Assembly (NCBI GenBank): GCA_021234155.1 | Contig: JAJEKV010000064.1 | Span: 7,196,001 to 7,260,000, forward strand | Length of the DNA: 64,000 bases | Reading direction: 5' to 3' | DNA from: Isoetes taiwanensis | Lineage: Eukaryota > Streptophyta > Lycopodiopsida > Isoetales > Isoetaceae | Part shown: positions 11,721 through 23,963 of the stretch, piece by piece | How the letters are laid out: each line of letters begins with the position of its first letter | Position numbering within the stretch: the first letter of the stretch is position 1 | The notes under the pieces: generated by a model | Seen by the model: the letters and a program-made list of their open reading frames with translations, nothing else | Database searches by the model: none | What the model was told of the DNA's origin: nothing | Translations under genes and position numbers: made by a program

Positions 11721-11779
11721 TACATGATTCTTGTACTGGATTTGGGATTACCTTTTCTGTGTTGACAGAAATAATCTAG

Positions 11780-12225
11780 GTCAAGCTTGAGATTCTTTTC
11801 TAACGTAATACAATTAATCATTGAATATACCCGCAATGATATATTTTGGTCTCAAAACATTGCTCTACTTTTCTATTTTGATTGTGAGTTCAGATTGAAT
11901 GTGTGGTCTAGAGGAATTGGACTTGGTTTTTTGCCCATCATCTCTGTCACTTTTATTGTTTCCTGCTCAAGTTGGATTTGCCTATACTTTCCCTTATGTC
12001 TAGAAGATCTGGGCTCTGCTTTCTCATCGGGAGTTTTATAATAATCCAAGAAGCTCTTTCAATTAACAGCCTCCCCCTTTATATGCAGATAATAAGCCAT
12101 TGCCCAGGTTTTAGGAGCCATTCCACCCCATGTGTGTGGCTTCCTCGTAATTCGTTTGTAAAATTGCATGAACTCCTTATATTGTTCATTGCTCAGATTA
12201 TTCAACCTGTATAAGAAAACATATG
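11780..12225 (-). pseudogene. Exon-like minus-strand sequence of unknown family
   Basis: After a TTATACAG acceptor near 12212 the minus strand reads LSNEQYKEFMQFYKRITRKP, then TWGGMAPKTWAMAYYLHIKG, then a TGA, and then continues with KSFLDYYKTPDEKAEP and QIQLEQETIKVTEMMGKK. The amino-acid composition and the acceptor look like a real exon with one stop. I do not recognise the family. It may be the 5' part of the NIF-domain gene downstream (8947-10860), or a separate remnant. Confidence 0.35.
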
Positions 12226-12470
12226 CTTTAGCTAAGATGGCAAAATTAGCTTAATTAATTAATATAATTTTAGCATAACTAACTTTAAACCTTTTGATTT
12301 ATTTTATAATGGCTAACGTGCCCTTACGTACCCTTGGTGATGTGTGATATTTGTATAGCATATAAATACATGGAATGTCACAATGGATGACTCTGTAAGA
12401 TGCCCTATTTGGAGGTTGTATATTTTCTTGCAAATATATTGCATGATCTTCTGGATGTTGAGAGGTAGGT

Positions 12471-13356
12471 CTAGAGTTTTCTCATCTTTAAAAAGATGAA
12501 TTGCCTAAAGAAGCTGTACAATTTAGAAGGCACCTGCGGCGGAGGATTTGAGGCTCTCAAGTAAATGAAACATGATTCTACTTCACTTTGTATTAACTTC
12601 TTTGCTTCAGAATATGAGAGCAGAGGTTCAACTTGAGGTACAAAGTCAAAGTGCAATTTCAAAAGTTGACCTTTAACAAAGATTCGTCATAGTCATTTCA
12701 CAATAATTGGGTTGGGCGTCAAACTACTCCTGCCATCATGCTTTACAAGATCCCATTCCTTTTGCAGGATCCTGTAATAATTTGCAGGCAAGTAATGCGC
12801 TTCAAATACACTTCGGAATTCTTTCCATGAGAACCTTTGGCTGCGTCAGTCTGCAGCCTTGCCACCCGACTTGTGCTTGATCACCCATACATGTATCCAT
12901 AGCTTCAAGTTTCTCTTCTTCAACTGCATTAACCCTTTCGAAAATCTTCTTCCATATTTCAAGGAAGTTTGTCACCTAACACTGAAGTGATCCAGCTTCT
13001 CCAACCATTTGGCTATTTTGTCTTTCATATTTTGAGTCTTTGGCTCCGCCGTGGTTGTAAGGTCTTGGTTCGGATTAGGTGGTGGTGGATTTACAGGTAA
13101 TAGATTAACAGGTGGAGGTGGATTGGCTGGTGGAGGACTGTTTGGTCAAGGAGGCTGGTGGGTGATACTAGGCATAAATCCATAGAGTAGAGTTATTTGC
13201 TCAAAAATCTGTCAGTAATCTTCTTGAGATTTAGTTGGTGGCAGTGCTATCTGGTTAGCGATCTCTTTCTCTATAAAGTCTGCAATTCTCAGTGCCTGTT
13301 GATACTGACTGCCTGATATTGAAGCGATTGGCCATTGACACAGCTTTCTGGATTAG
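12471..13356 (-). pseudogene. LTR-retrotransposon gag remnant
   Basis: Minus-strand sequence downstream of the PBS reads EKEIANQIALPPTKSQEDY, a proline-rich stretch (PPPANPPPPVNLLPVNPPPP), KIAKWLEKLDHFS, SWKEFRSVFEAHYLP and later LHFDFVPQVEPLLSYSEAKK. The W-x-EF-xxx-F-xx-YLP pattern is typical of plant Ty3/Gypsy gag. Several stops and frame changes break it. No protease or RT follows. A short stretch at 12342-12385 resembles LTR-type sequence also seen at 59859-59910. Confidence 0.5.
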
Positions 13357-13374
13357 AACCATGCTCTGATATCA
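13357..13374 (-). other. tRNA-iMet primer-binding site (degenerate)
   Basis: On the minus strand the sequence is TGATATCAGAGCATGGTT. It matches the usual plant LTR-retrotransposon PBS TGGTATCAGAGC with one change in the first bases. It sits just downstream (minus strand) of an LTR-like end at about 13378 and upstream of gag. Confidence 0.65.
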
Positions 13375-13377
13375 ATT

Positions 13378-13800
13378 TGACACAAATTCTCAATGACTTT
13401 GAGGTATAATAACAAACAAAGAAAAAAGTACTCCAATCTTTAGGAGAAATTTAACCACCCAACTAGGCTCGGATCAAAGCAAGAAATCTGTATCTTGCCA
13501 GCTCAACAACCAAGAGAGTCATAAGATCTGGAATATTGCAAAGCCATAGCCAGAAAGAACTGAGCCATAGCCATAGCCAGAAAGAACCGAGCCATAGGCA
13601 GAAAGAATTGAGAAGAACCGAGGCAGAAACTGCCAGCCATAGCCATGCTTGTTTTTGTGCATATGGCTGCATAGACAAGGCTTGTATCGGCCTGGATCAA
13701 AAGAAGTGACGAACTTCAGAAACCAAAACCAAAGTCCAAAAACTTCTACAGACATGAAGATCGCCTCAAGTACGAGCTCTAAAGCTGGGTAAAATTTCGT
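13378..13800 (-). repeat. Probable LTR fragment with GCCATAGCC short tandem repeat
   Basis: This stretch is where the 5' LTR should lie, given the PBS at 13357-13374. Its left boundary is clear and the right one is not. Near 13541-13640 a 21-27-bp unit containing GCCATAGCCAGAAAGAA recurs three times with small changes. Three overlapping minus-strand open frames over this repeat encode only W, L, F and G-rich sequence and are not genes. Confidence 0.4.
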
Positions 13801-13921
13801 AGGAGAATTCTAGGCACCATAAAACTTCGTTCCGAATTTTTAGCAGACTTGGCGCCGCTCGTGGCCTGCCAGGTCAGCTGAAAATTTTGGAACGAAATTT
13901 TAAGCTGCCTAGAATTACTCC
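13801..13921. mobile_element. 121-bp foldback / MITE-like element
   Basis: The left arm (about 13801-13845) starts AGGAGAATTCTAGGCACCAT. The right arm (about 13876-13921) is its reverse complement with a few mismatches and one or two single-base gaps, ending TGCCTAGAATTACTCCT. Arms are about 45 bp, with a GC-rich centre of about 30 bp. No clear target duplication is seen. It lies about 420 bp upstream of the MAPKKK start codon, within its likely promoter or 5' UTR. Confidence 0.7.
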
Positions 13922-14338
13922 TTCCTAGACTCGCCATGTACAAGAGAGAAATTCCAAGAAGTTACTATAACAAGTTCGTGGACTGCTTCCATGAATGAAT
14001 CCAAATGAACCCATCCATGTTTGTGTAGCAATTGGCATCCTACCATCTGGTTCCATGCTCTACGCCTACAAAACAAAGTCGTATGGTCCCTTAACATTGG
14101 AGTTCAAGACCTATCCGTTTTGTCAAAATGGACATTTGTCGTTCATACAAAAACAATGCCAAACGATACTATAAAAATGGTGGAGTGGGGGCATGCCAAG
14201 CTAGCATGCTTCTGCTGAGAAGGTGGGCCTAGTTTGGACCATTGCTTCTGGTGAGTTGAATCTTCCAGCAGCTTACGGCGCTCCATCTCTCTAGTTTTTC
14301 AATGTCCGAGGCCAACATCGGCATTTAGGCCATTAGCC

Positions 14339-17300
14339 ATGCGTTTTCTCAACGCGCTCCAGAGAAAATCTGCCCAGCAGTCTAAAAGCTCCTCCTCTGT
14401 TTGCCCCTTACCTTCTTGTCAGATGGCTAGACATGGAAATCACTCGCCTTTCGCTCCCATGGCTGGACGAGGAGGTTATCAGAAAATTTTGCAGTTGCTT
14501 GGTGCTGAAAATGAATGCCAGGAGCGAGAAATAATATCTCTTGTGTCAGACAATGTTGATCGTTGGGAATCAGATGAGGGTTCGTCAGATGAAGAGCAGA
14601 ATTCTCCTGTTCAGGATAGAGGTCGTGACTGTGGAGTCAAGAAACCTTTGGGAAGGGAGAATTTTTACAGCTTAGAGGAGTCTAGTACAGGAACACATAT
14701 CTATTGTATGCCCATCCAGACTTATGAATCGGATATTATATATTCTTCAGAGAGCACAGCCACATGCAGTTCGGATTTGTCGTCTGTAGACAGCCCTAGT
14801 AGCTCTGAATTTTGTAGCAAGAGATGGAGCAGAAGATATGTAAAAAAGTATCCCCCTTCTGGATATGCATTGCCCTTACCACCAGAATCCACTTTTCAGC
14901 ACCATTCACAATCAGATCGATTTCCATCAATATCAGATCGAATGTTTTCTCCAAAGGAGTCACGTTGCATCTCTTTTCGTGGGACATCAAGTCTTTCACC
15001 TTGTTTATCACCATCTCGTGCAGTGCGCTGTCCCAGGAAATGGAAACAAGGTCAGGAATTGGGAAGGGGCAGTTTTGGTAAAGTTTATGAGGGATTTAAC
15101 AGGTTTGACCCTCAAACTAGTTTTTCTTCTTTCCTTTGTCAATATCTCGCAATTCTCGACTTTCGAACTATGAACTATACTTCGTAGACCTGGGCCTTAA
15201 TATCGATTATTGTTCATAAATGGTCAAGAATGGCTAGGAATAGAACTCTTTCTAGTTCTTTTGAACAAATTGCCCTCATCATTACAAGTTTAGTCCCTGT
15301 TGGACTGTTCACCTCCCAATTCATGAAGAACCCATTTTCATTAAAAAGGAAGGAAATAAAAAGTCACTTTCTCTGGTCTAATGGCTGCTCTTGTTCAGTG
15401 TCTTCTGGTTGATTTTCTGATGGACACAAATAAATGTTCTTTTTGCATCCAACAGGGAAACCGGGAGCTTTTTTGCTGTTAAAATCAGCTATGACAATGA
15501 TATATCTCCTCAAATTCAGCAAGTACGCTCTAACTATATTTCAAGCATTGAAATTTTAGAAATGCCTGGTTAAGAACACAAAAGTAGTATACATAGAGGG
15601 TCCTTATAGATTAGGGGATGCTTAGAAAATGAGTAGCTGCTATATTTTACAAGCAGCGTGGTACAAATAGGAAGTGCATCAGACATTCCGTAAAGGCTCC
15701 CCTCTACATCTAAAAGAGCTTCTTTTTTGCAGTGTTCTTATTCAGATGAAGTTTATCTGTTTTGCTTTAGGTTAATGTCGAATTCACGCATTTCAGACAG
15801 GTGTTGTCAGTGTATCAACATAGATAAATATGGTTAGATTTGGTAAATGTCGGTAGCATATTGCAGGTGGTGCCAAAGTCTTCAGTGTAATGACAGTTGT
15901 TAGCTGGACTGATGGGGTTGGTTCTATTTTTCATTTGGTACATGGTACATGGTATCTTTCAAGAATTTATATTGGAGCTAAATTCGTGGGTGTGATGCTA
16001 GGAAGTAGCTGTTTTGAGCCGCTTGAAGCATCCTAACATTGTGCAGTATCTAGGAAGTGACGTTGTAAGTTCCCTTTTATACTGTTGCTATTCTCAAATT
16101 TTCAAGAATTTTAATGTTCTGGTTTTGCAGCTGCCTGATGGTAGATTGTGCATATTTCTCGAACTCATGAAAAGCTCCCTTCAAACAGTTTTGAAAAAGT
16201 ATCAAAGGTTTGAGGAGAACACAATTCGAATCTATACCCGTCAAATACTCCAGGGACTTAAATACCTCCATGCGGAGAAGACTGTGCATAGGTATACATT
16301 TATGGAACTAATTGCCAGGCATTTGTACAGTTGGCTGCATTTATTGAACCGCTGCCACATCTACTTGTAACAGGGATATAAAATGTGCAAATATTCTGGT
16401 TGATAATGAAGGGAGGGTGAAGTTAGCTGACTTTGGAGTGGCTAAAAAGGTCTTGTCTTTTATCTAAGTTTTCTTGGTAACAGTTGTTGAGAATATAATA
16501 AAAAGAAGGAAATTAGTGTAGTCTCATCCACATGCTCCAAACTACCTGATGGTTTTTAGTTACTATTCTTTTGCTATAGGGCAGCTAAGTAGAACGCTTG
16601 TTGAAGTGAGAAACTTAAAGTTGTTGGTAGCTTACAGTTTCACTTTTTTTCTTCCTACACAGCTGGAAACAAGTTTGGCAAATTCTTGTCAAGGAACTGC
16701 ATTCTACATGGCGCCTGAGGTACGATAAGAACAACTGCAGCAACAGCAATAATAAAAATAATAATTCTAGCGTTAGTAGTAGTAGTAGCAGTAGCAAGTG
16801 TTACGCCTCTTGGAACTGCTATTGAACAAGTCCATTAGATTCAGTTAGACTGATTCCCAGGAGGGATACTATGACCACCTCAGTTAGGCTGCTTCCCTAG
16901 GTACGGTGGTGGAACAATAATAATAAGAACAACCTCAACAACAGCAACAATAATAAAATAATAATCCTAGCAGTAGAAGCAGCAGTGGTGTTGCACCTCT
17001 TGGAACTGCTATTGAACAAGTCCATAAGATTCAGTTAGGCTGATTCCCAGGAGGGATTCTATGACCACCTGTGAGCCGTAGATCCAAGCTCATGACAATC
17101 AAATTTGGTGCTGCTGGGATTAAGGGTTAGTGGTCTGCCTTTGTCTTGTATTGATGTTCACTGCAGATTATGGCAGAATTTGATCTTCTCTTTTTCAGTA
17201 GTCTGTGCTAAGAAAGCTACAGGGGTTGAGCTCATGAGAACATACCCTTGTTCATTTTCTAGATTTTCTTTTTTCGATGGGGAAGGTCACCTTTGAGGAT

Positions 17301-18181
17301 TGTTTCCATTATTTGTTGGGCATTATCACTTCATTGTAAATCCAAAGTTTTTCCAACATTGGATGCTTCAGCTCAAGCTCCCTTGCTCTCATGTTATCTC
17401 TTATAATTCCTGATTCATCCCCTCTGCTAATACAGCAGTTTGCTTGCTTCTTGTATTCCAGAGTGTGTTCTTTATATTTTATGGCTGGTACATCATGCAT
17501 GTGTTATGCATTTGCATTTAGCCCTGCCCTTGCATCGACAACTAGGTGATGTGCATCCCCGATGGGTCTTTCTTCTTTGTGTTAGCAAATTCATCTATCT
17601 TTTCCCTCAACTTCAAGTTCTTTGACTTGGGATCCTTCTCCCATCTCACAGCATATGAGTGTCTGCTGCCCATCCAGATACTACATCAGTGAAAGTAATT
17701 TTGTTAATGTGTACATTATGTCTATTGCATTTTGATGGAACTATATCATATTATCTCAAAGTCGTTCAGTATTCTATAAAAAATGTCATTCGTGTGAGGC
17801 ACAACTCTTAACTTGAGTCTGCAGGTTATAGAGACATCTGATAAGAGGAAGTATGGCCTCCCAGCAGACATCTGGAGTTTAGGTTGTACAGTACTTGAAA
17901 TGGCAAGTGGAAAACCACCTTGGACTGACACCAACATTGTGAGTAGGTTACCATTTTACAGAATAAAGCAGCTGTATATGGTTTTGACATGCTATAATTC
18001 GCAGATGGGGTTGTTAGTGAAAGTACAGAGTGGGGAGCTTCCACCAATACCAGATACCTTGAGCTCTGAAGCAAAAAAATTTATCATTCGTTGCTTGCGA
18101 AAGGATCCAGGAAGGCGACCCAGAGCATCAGAACTGTTGGATGACCCTTTTGTTGTAAATGCACCCGACACGATTTCCTGA
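14339..18181 (+). CDS. MEKK1-like MAP kinase kinase kinase, nine exons, 502 aa
   Basis: Predicted exons are 14339-15102, 15456-15522, 15771-15800, 16002-16064, 16131-16291, 16374-16449, 16663-16719, 17825-17938 and 18005-18181. All introns are GT-AG and the phases agree, giving 502 codons and a TGA. Residues 1-230 are Ser-rich and probably disordered. The kinase domain runs from about 235 to 493: glycine loop GRGSFG (242-247), Lys264 in AVK, alpha-C Glu288, HRDIK with Asp363, DFG with Asp381, APE with Glu406, and [17 protein letters not shown]. It resembles the plant MEKK/A1 group, which phosphorylates MAPKKs in stress and immune signalling in the cytosol; that role is inferred from the family. 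The activation-loop signature is [10 protein letters not shown], where the group usually has Pro in place of the Ala. The start is the first ATG of the open frame. Nothing suggests inactivation. Confidence 0.93.
16720..17075 (+). repeat. Direct duplication inside MAPKKK intron 7
   Basis: Two units of about 180 bp follow each other. Both contain a GTACG start, a run of AATAATAA/AACAACAG words, and the shared sequence CTCTTGGAACTGCTATTGAA followed by CAAGTCCAT and TTCCCAGGAGGGAT. The duplication includes the sequence of the exon-7 splice donor (GTACG), so a second donor-like GTACGG lies near 16901. The rest of intron 7 (to 17824) shows no feature. Confidence 0.65.
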
Positions 18182-18695
18182 GATGTTTTAAAATACCAGT
18201 AGGGGAGGTGGTTTGCTAAGTACTTGTCAGGGATGACTGGAGATACAGTGAATGAGCATTGTTGGACATCATATAATTAGTTTGGGAGCAATTGTTGTTC
18301 TGTGCTGCTCCCAGTCTTGTACCTGAGGTGTTGTCAAGTAAAGTCAAAGGGAAACTGCTCAGGTTGTATGCCATATCATCTGCAACTAGAGGAAAGGATG
18401 GACTCTAGTGGTCAAGATTTGAGAGATGCGTAGTATGGTCCAGGTGACCACCCAAGATTCTTGTGGGAAATACTGTTCCTGCCATTTGATTATGTACTCC
18501 AAAGCAACGTGAAGATTGGAGAATTTGTTATCCCTATTCAATTGAAATTTTATCGGTTGCTCAATTAAAACTTCTGTTACAATTCAGTCTATAACCTTTT
18601 TAGGTTGTGCATACTGTCAGCTCTTGATGTGCATAAGGTTTTTAGACCTGTGGCTATAATTCTGTTTATGTTATAGACATGGGGAATGACCATTT

Positions 18696-18701
18696 AATAA
18701 A
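18696..18701 (+). terminator. Candidate poly(A) signal of the MAPKKK gene
   Basis: AATAAA about 515 bp after the stop codon, within AT-rich sequence. It is the first perfect match I noticed downstream. Plant signals are loose, so the true cleavage site may be earlier. Confidence 0.3.
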
Positions 18702-18709
18702 TTAACAAA

Positions 18710-21700
18710 GTTAGCTAAGCTAAATATTTAGTGATGACATGGCATGATGCCATTGGATCAAAGGGAACAAGAAAAGCGTGAAGGCCACTACCGTCCTGAC
18801 TCCCTCTAATTGCCTTGGAGGCAGTACTTCGATTCAGATGTTGCTGGATGTTGCCAGGGGTCGATTAGGGTTTTGGCGCCTTGGCTTTCCAATGAACCAA
18901 AAAGCAAGAGGTATGGTGGAGTATTTAAGAAAGGCCCTTTTGAGGGCAGGGCACGGTTCTACAGAGAAGAACTCACTGTAACTCATTCCTGATATCCTTT
19001 AATCCTCTGAAAGCATTCTTAGAAGAATCAGGGATTCTTCTGCACTGGTGGGGGATCTGGGATCCATCTGGGACTCCGAGGGTGAGGCGGTATACTGTTG
19101 GATACCGTTCTTGGTACAATGTTGGATGTGGTTCTTGGCAGTGGCTAAACCAAGAACTATTACAGTTTACCTAAAAACTATATGGGTTGAATACCTTGTC
19201 TAGCTCATCCACAAAATGCTAGATTCTTTCCATTTTAGGGAAGAGTACCATGTTTGAAAAGCTTATTTACATGACACCCAACATGAAACCTTCTTTATTA
19301 TAATAAAAATCTAAATGTTATGGATGCATAGGTCACTCAGCTAGAATTCTTCCACCCGAACAATGGAGGTGGAGGAATCGAACATCCCAAGGGCGCGATG
19401 CATGTTCTAGCCTGTCCACATCAACTACAAAGGATATGTCTGATCAACCTTCTGTGAATCAAAAATTATAAAACAGAGAACCAAAAAATCAAGCTTCTTA
19501 AACTGTTCATAAGACAAGCAATGGATAAATCCTTGCAGGCAATCTAGTTATAGTTCAACTCATCTCTTCCCCTTCCCCTATTCATCATTTAATTCTCTCC
19601 TAACTTTCTTTTCTAGTTGTTGCCATCCTGTCTTTTGCATCTGAATAATTTAATGGAGCATGTGAAATATATGGATGAGGTAATTGGTTATGTTTCCTTT
19701 GCAATGATATAGGTGACAAAGGATGAATATGTGCAGGTTGCTCCAAAAATGCTTGTGGGAGTAGTAAAGGTCAAGTCAGTAATGCTAGATATGGTGATGG
19801 CCCCACAAAGCATAGATCTGTATTTCGTTTTCTGGATCTAGCTCCAAAAAGGTTGTCAGATATGCAGAACATGTATTTTGAAGCCAAAAATCTATTTTCC
19901 ATGCTAAAATTATTGGGCACAATTTCGCGGTTTAAAATTGGAATGATGCATGTTTTTGCTAGTTAGCAAAGAGGATGCATTGTCTCTAGAGTCATATTAA
20001 GTCAGAATAATTGACATGGAGATAAAGATATAGAGAAACAAATATATTCATCAACTGTGGCATATTTGTAACTTATGCCATGATCCAGGCCACACATAGT
20101 GATCCTTATTTGTGGAGTATGCTCCCACAAATTGGAGTATATCATACAATTGAATAATTATATACCTTAAGATTTCAAGTAGATATGCTTAATGGCCATG
20201 TCTTGATACATGTCTTGTACGTGAGGTGAGATGCGAGATGTGCTGTAACTGTTTATTATAATAGTTACAACATTGTTGTATATGGAAAAACATGATCAAC
20301 TCTCTGAAATGTAGGAAAGGAGCAAACACTATAACAAATGAGAAGAAACATTTAAACAGACACATTGATTTGAATTTTGAAAATACCAAAAACCTTCAAT
20401 CAGACAGGGATTTGAACCCTGAAAGTACCATGACACATGCATTTGTAAGTACCATGACACCGGACTTTAAGTTTTTAAAATACTAAAAACCTTCAAACAG
20501 ATAGGAATTTGAACCCTGAAAGTACCATGACCTTTGGGTAGCTGCATCATCCAAAGAGAATGCAAGAAAGTATACATTCTTCCTAAAGACAAAAAAACAT
20601 TGCAACAAATATGGAAAAATTCAACCACACCTAATTACCTATTGCCTCTGTGTTTACTATCCACGATTCAATAATTTCGGCGATAGGTTCTTTTTAGTAG
20701 CCATTGAGATAACTATTCAGACTGCACCCATGTAGAACTGGTTAGATGAAAGATTTAAGATGCAAGATTGCATGCTTGTTACTTTTCTTGTGCTCTTCAC
20801 TTCTATCAGCATAGCAAGCATACCATTTAGAGCATTATTGATCGTGGAATTTGGCATTTAAAAAACTTCAATAGGTTATCTTTGTTAGATATCCAACTCC
20901 ACAGACATGTCAACTCCACACAAGGAATATTTTCTTCAAAAATCAACTCCAAGATAGTTAAGCAGGTTAGGTGCCTAAAAGGTTGTACCTCAAGTGTGAT
21001 GCAGCCCATGTAGTTTACCATGTCTCAAAATTCAGCAGCCTTTGAATTTGCCAAGAACAGCAACTCCTAAAAGCACTGACTCGTTCTCCTTGGGCAAAAT
21101 TACTGGACAATCTGACATTGCACGGAGTGATATTCACATTGCAATCTTTATGCTGCAAGTCTACATAAACTTACAAAAAATATCTGCATGTTCTTGCACC
21201 TAAACTTTGTTCTTTGAAAGGCCACCACATGCTAACATTATGCCAATCTGCTTAAAATCTCTACAAAGTGTCAATATGCATCCAAAACTAAAAGCACTAG
21301 ACTTCCTTATGTGAAATTTCTGAAGCATCTGTATACAGAAGCCCAAAAAAGCTGCATGCGAGACAAAAGAATGCAGAGGCTGGATTCTTTAATAAAATAG
21401 GCTCTCTTATTTTTTACCACGTAAAGGACCAGAAAATTTGCCTTCGCACGCATTGTGACTTCCAGATTGTTGCTAGCATCACTTCAATGTCCCTCTCTGC
21501 TCAATTTCTAACTCCCTATCTGACAACGATCTCAATATGTGGCAAAACTGATGATTAATAAATCACACTGCATGGCCAGAAAGGAGGAAGGAAGAATAAG
21601 TTGAGATGGCAAGCAGAGAGACCTGAAGTCCATGAGCATAGTCTTGCAGTGCGAGGCAGACCCGAGTCATACAAGAGCACATATGGCTGTATGTCTGTGG

Positions 21701-23811
21701 GGAAAATGAAGACTAATAAAGAAACATGGATCTTTTATAGATGCAGTAAACGCTCTATTACTACCTTGTTTTAAAGGTGCATTGAAGAGGGCATTGTAAT
21801 GTGCTATACATTCAGCATTCAATGCATTTGACCTTCTGAAGCATACCATCGTTTTAGGAAAAGAAGATAACTTAAATATTAATTTATGTCCCAGTTACTT
21901 GGAAAGAAACGAGACCAGGAGATAGAAAATTTTGAAGGCATCCATGCTCATGTCCTTTAAGAGCTCCTGTTGATAGATAAAGACGTTCAAGTTTGAATAA
22001 ACCACCTTGATTTGGATGTCATACAACAATATGAATAATGCGTACCTGACAATAATGCTATTGGTCATCTATAATATCTCCAATCTTAAATGATACATTG
22101 CGACAGCTAGACCTTCAATAGTGGCGTACATAGCAATGTATCTCCAGCACTTCTAATCCTGTGAGTCTATCTCCACAGCGCATTAGCTTCAAATTATTTG
22201 CTAATATATTGCCTCTGGTGAAGGGAGCTACAGAATATTCCACCTACCCTAGCCTCCATACCAGATGACAGGGCAGTAATTACTCCTTGATGACATTCTT
22301 TATCACTATCTTAAACAACTCACCTATCTGTAAGAGGCAGACGTAGCTAAAAGTTTAAAACTTTTAAAACTTCCTAGTGACCAACGGACCTGACTGTCCC
22401 AAATGCGGATACATAATCCTCTGCAGCACTGATAATGGTCTTATTCAATGGTCCCTAGATAGCGCGGTTAATTTTCTCTGCCAGTCCAGTTATGTAAAGT
22501 AGGTCCTCACTGGATTATGCATTCATTTGACATGCTTTGTGGTATTATTTGCAAAGAGTATAAAACACCTAGGAAGCTTCAAAAGCATTTAAAGATCCAG
22601 AAAATCCATCAGGTTCTCAACATTAGGAAGACTTGAACTGGTCCAATGAGATGGCCCTTCTCAAAAATATGTACCGCAATACATTTTTGCAATGCATTAT
22701 CTGTTACCAAGCATTCCTATTATTGCTAGCTCCGAAATGCTAAGAACAATGCTAAACAACGGACATGTATGTTCTAGAAAACTCACGTTTTAAAAAATCT
22801 GGCTCAACACGCTTGACGTGAATAGCTGAGGGTAATCACCAATAAAGGGATCTGGGGCCATTGGCATAAAACCCATTTGTTTGGATGCAGTTCCAACTCC
22901 TCCAGATATGAAGCAGTTTGTGAAATCCAAGCTTCCAGTAGCTTCTGGACACTGTCAGGCGCAAGAGGTCAGAATCGAGATGGAGGATGAGGACATCGCC
23001 ATCGCCATAGCCAGCGCACAGAGGGGCTATGGCCAGCGCAAAGCGGGAAAAGGACCATGGTGCAAAGAGAACCAATGGTCGCGATTTTACTAATATTTCT
23101 AAAGGTCGAAAACATCTCCCTTTTTCCAGAGTCAATTGTCAAGCGGAGCACCTTTTTATTTAGCAGCGTTGCCTAACCCGAGGTGCAGAGTTTGCAGCAA
23201 TTCTAACTATGCCACATGTCTTGCCTCGTCAGCTTAATTCCATCTCAACCATGAATCTTCTAAGTTTTGCATCCAACAGCCAAAAAAATTAGAAAAAGCT
23301 AAGAAAATTATCTTTATGCATCCTTCTTCTAGGGCGGATCTTGAAGAGCAGATGCGATGGCAGCGGCAAGAAAATAGAGGCCTTTCTCTTCGTGGAGGCA
23401 TCACAGTGGGCTTTCTCTTCGTTCCTTTTGGAGCATGAAATATTTGGTTTTACTCTTTCAAACTATGTCTCTGTGCCGCCTTCTCGCATCACAGTGCTCT
23501 ACCTAAATTATAACTGCCTCAAATTGATTTTTGGATCTTGGATCACTGCCCTGGAATACCCTGCCAAGAGATGTGCAAAGGATAGTTGTGAGCATTTAGG
23601 CATGGAGGATGATCTCCTGCTTTCTTCGAAAGATGCTCTAAATCGGCTAAAATGGTCCTTCTTGAGCAACATCTACTTCATAAAAGAGATACAGATCATC
23701 TCGTTCTTTGTTTTAGTCTTTTGTTTGAATTAAAGATGGTAGAAAAGGCAGCTGGAGTTGAAAATTTAACATTATTGTTTGTTTACTCTTTGTTTTAACT
23801 TCCAACCAAAT
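18710..23811. other. 5.1-kb region without a recognisable gene
   Basis: Both strands contain only short open frames with no motif I recognise. A 43-bp segment with the core TTTGAACCCTGAAAGTACCA occurs twice, 97 bp apart (from 20392 and from 20489). A stretch at 18810-18990 reads FKKGPFEGRARFYREELTVT in one frame, which looks faintly gene-like, but I cannot place it. The open frame at 23341-23733 (130 codons) has no splice or domain support. Most of the region is probably decayed mobile DNA. Confidence 0.45.
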
Positions 23812-23963
23812 AATGCCACGGTTCTATTGCGATAGCAATAGAACCGACATTCCTTGGATGGGGACGCCTCATCTCACATCTTCTATTTATTCTGCCTCTT
23901 CTCCTATTTTCATTCACCGGCGTTCTCTTGAGCTAGTTTCTCCTTTTTCTCTGCCCTACCAGT
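23812..23963 (+). repeat. Direct repeat A with a 12-bp palindrome
   Basis: About 152 bp that recur almost unchanged at 29657-29810. At 23819-23846 it holds a perfect inverted repeat: CGGTTCTATTGC, GATA, GCAATAGAACCG. The two copies are in the same orientation, 5.8 kb apart. They look like terminal direct repeats or units of a long repeat. Confidence 0.7.

Noticed and set aside
13463-13755. Three overlapping W/L/F-rich minus-strand open frames
   Set aside because: Arise from the GCCATAGCC short tandem repeat in the LTR-like stretch.
20392-20531. tRNA-like T-arm (CAGGG TTCAAAT CCCTG on the minus strand), seen twice
   Set aside because: No acceptor stem, D-arm or anticodon arm could be built around it; it is part of a 97-bp local repeat.
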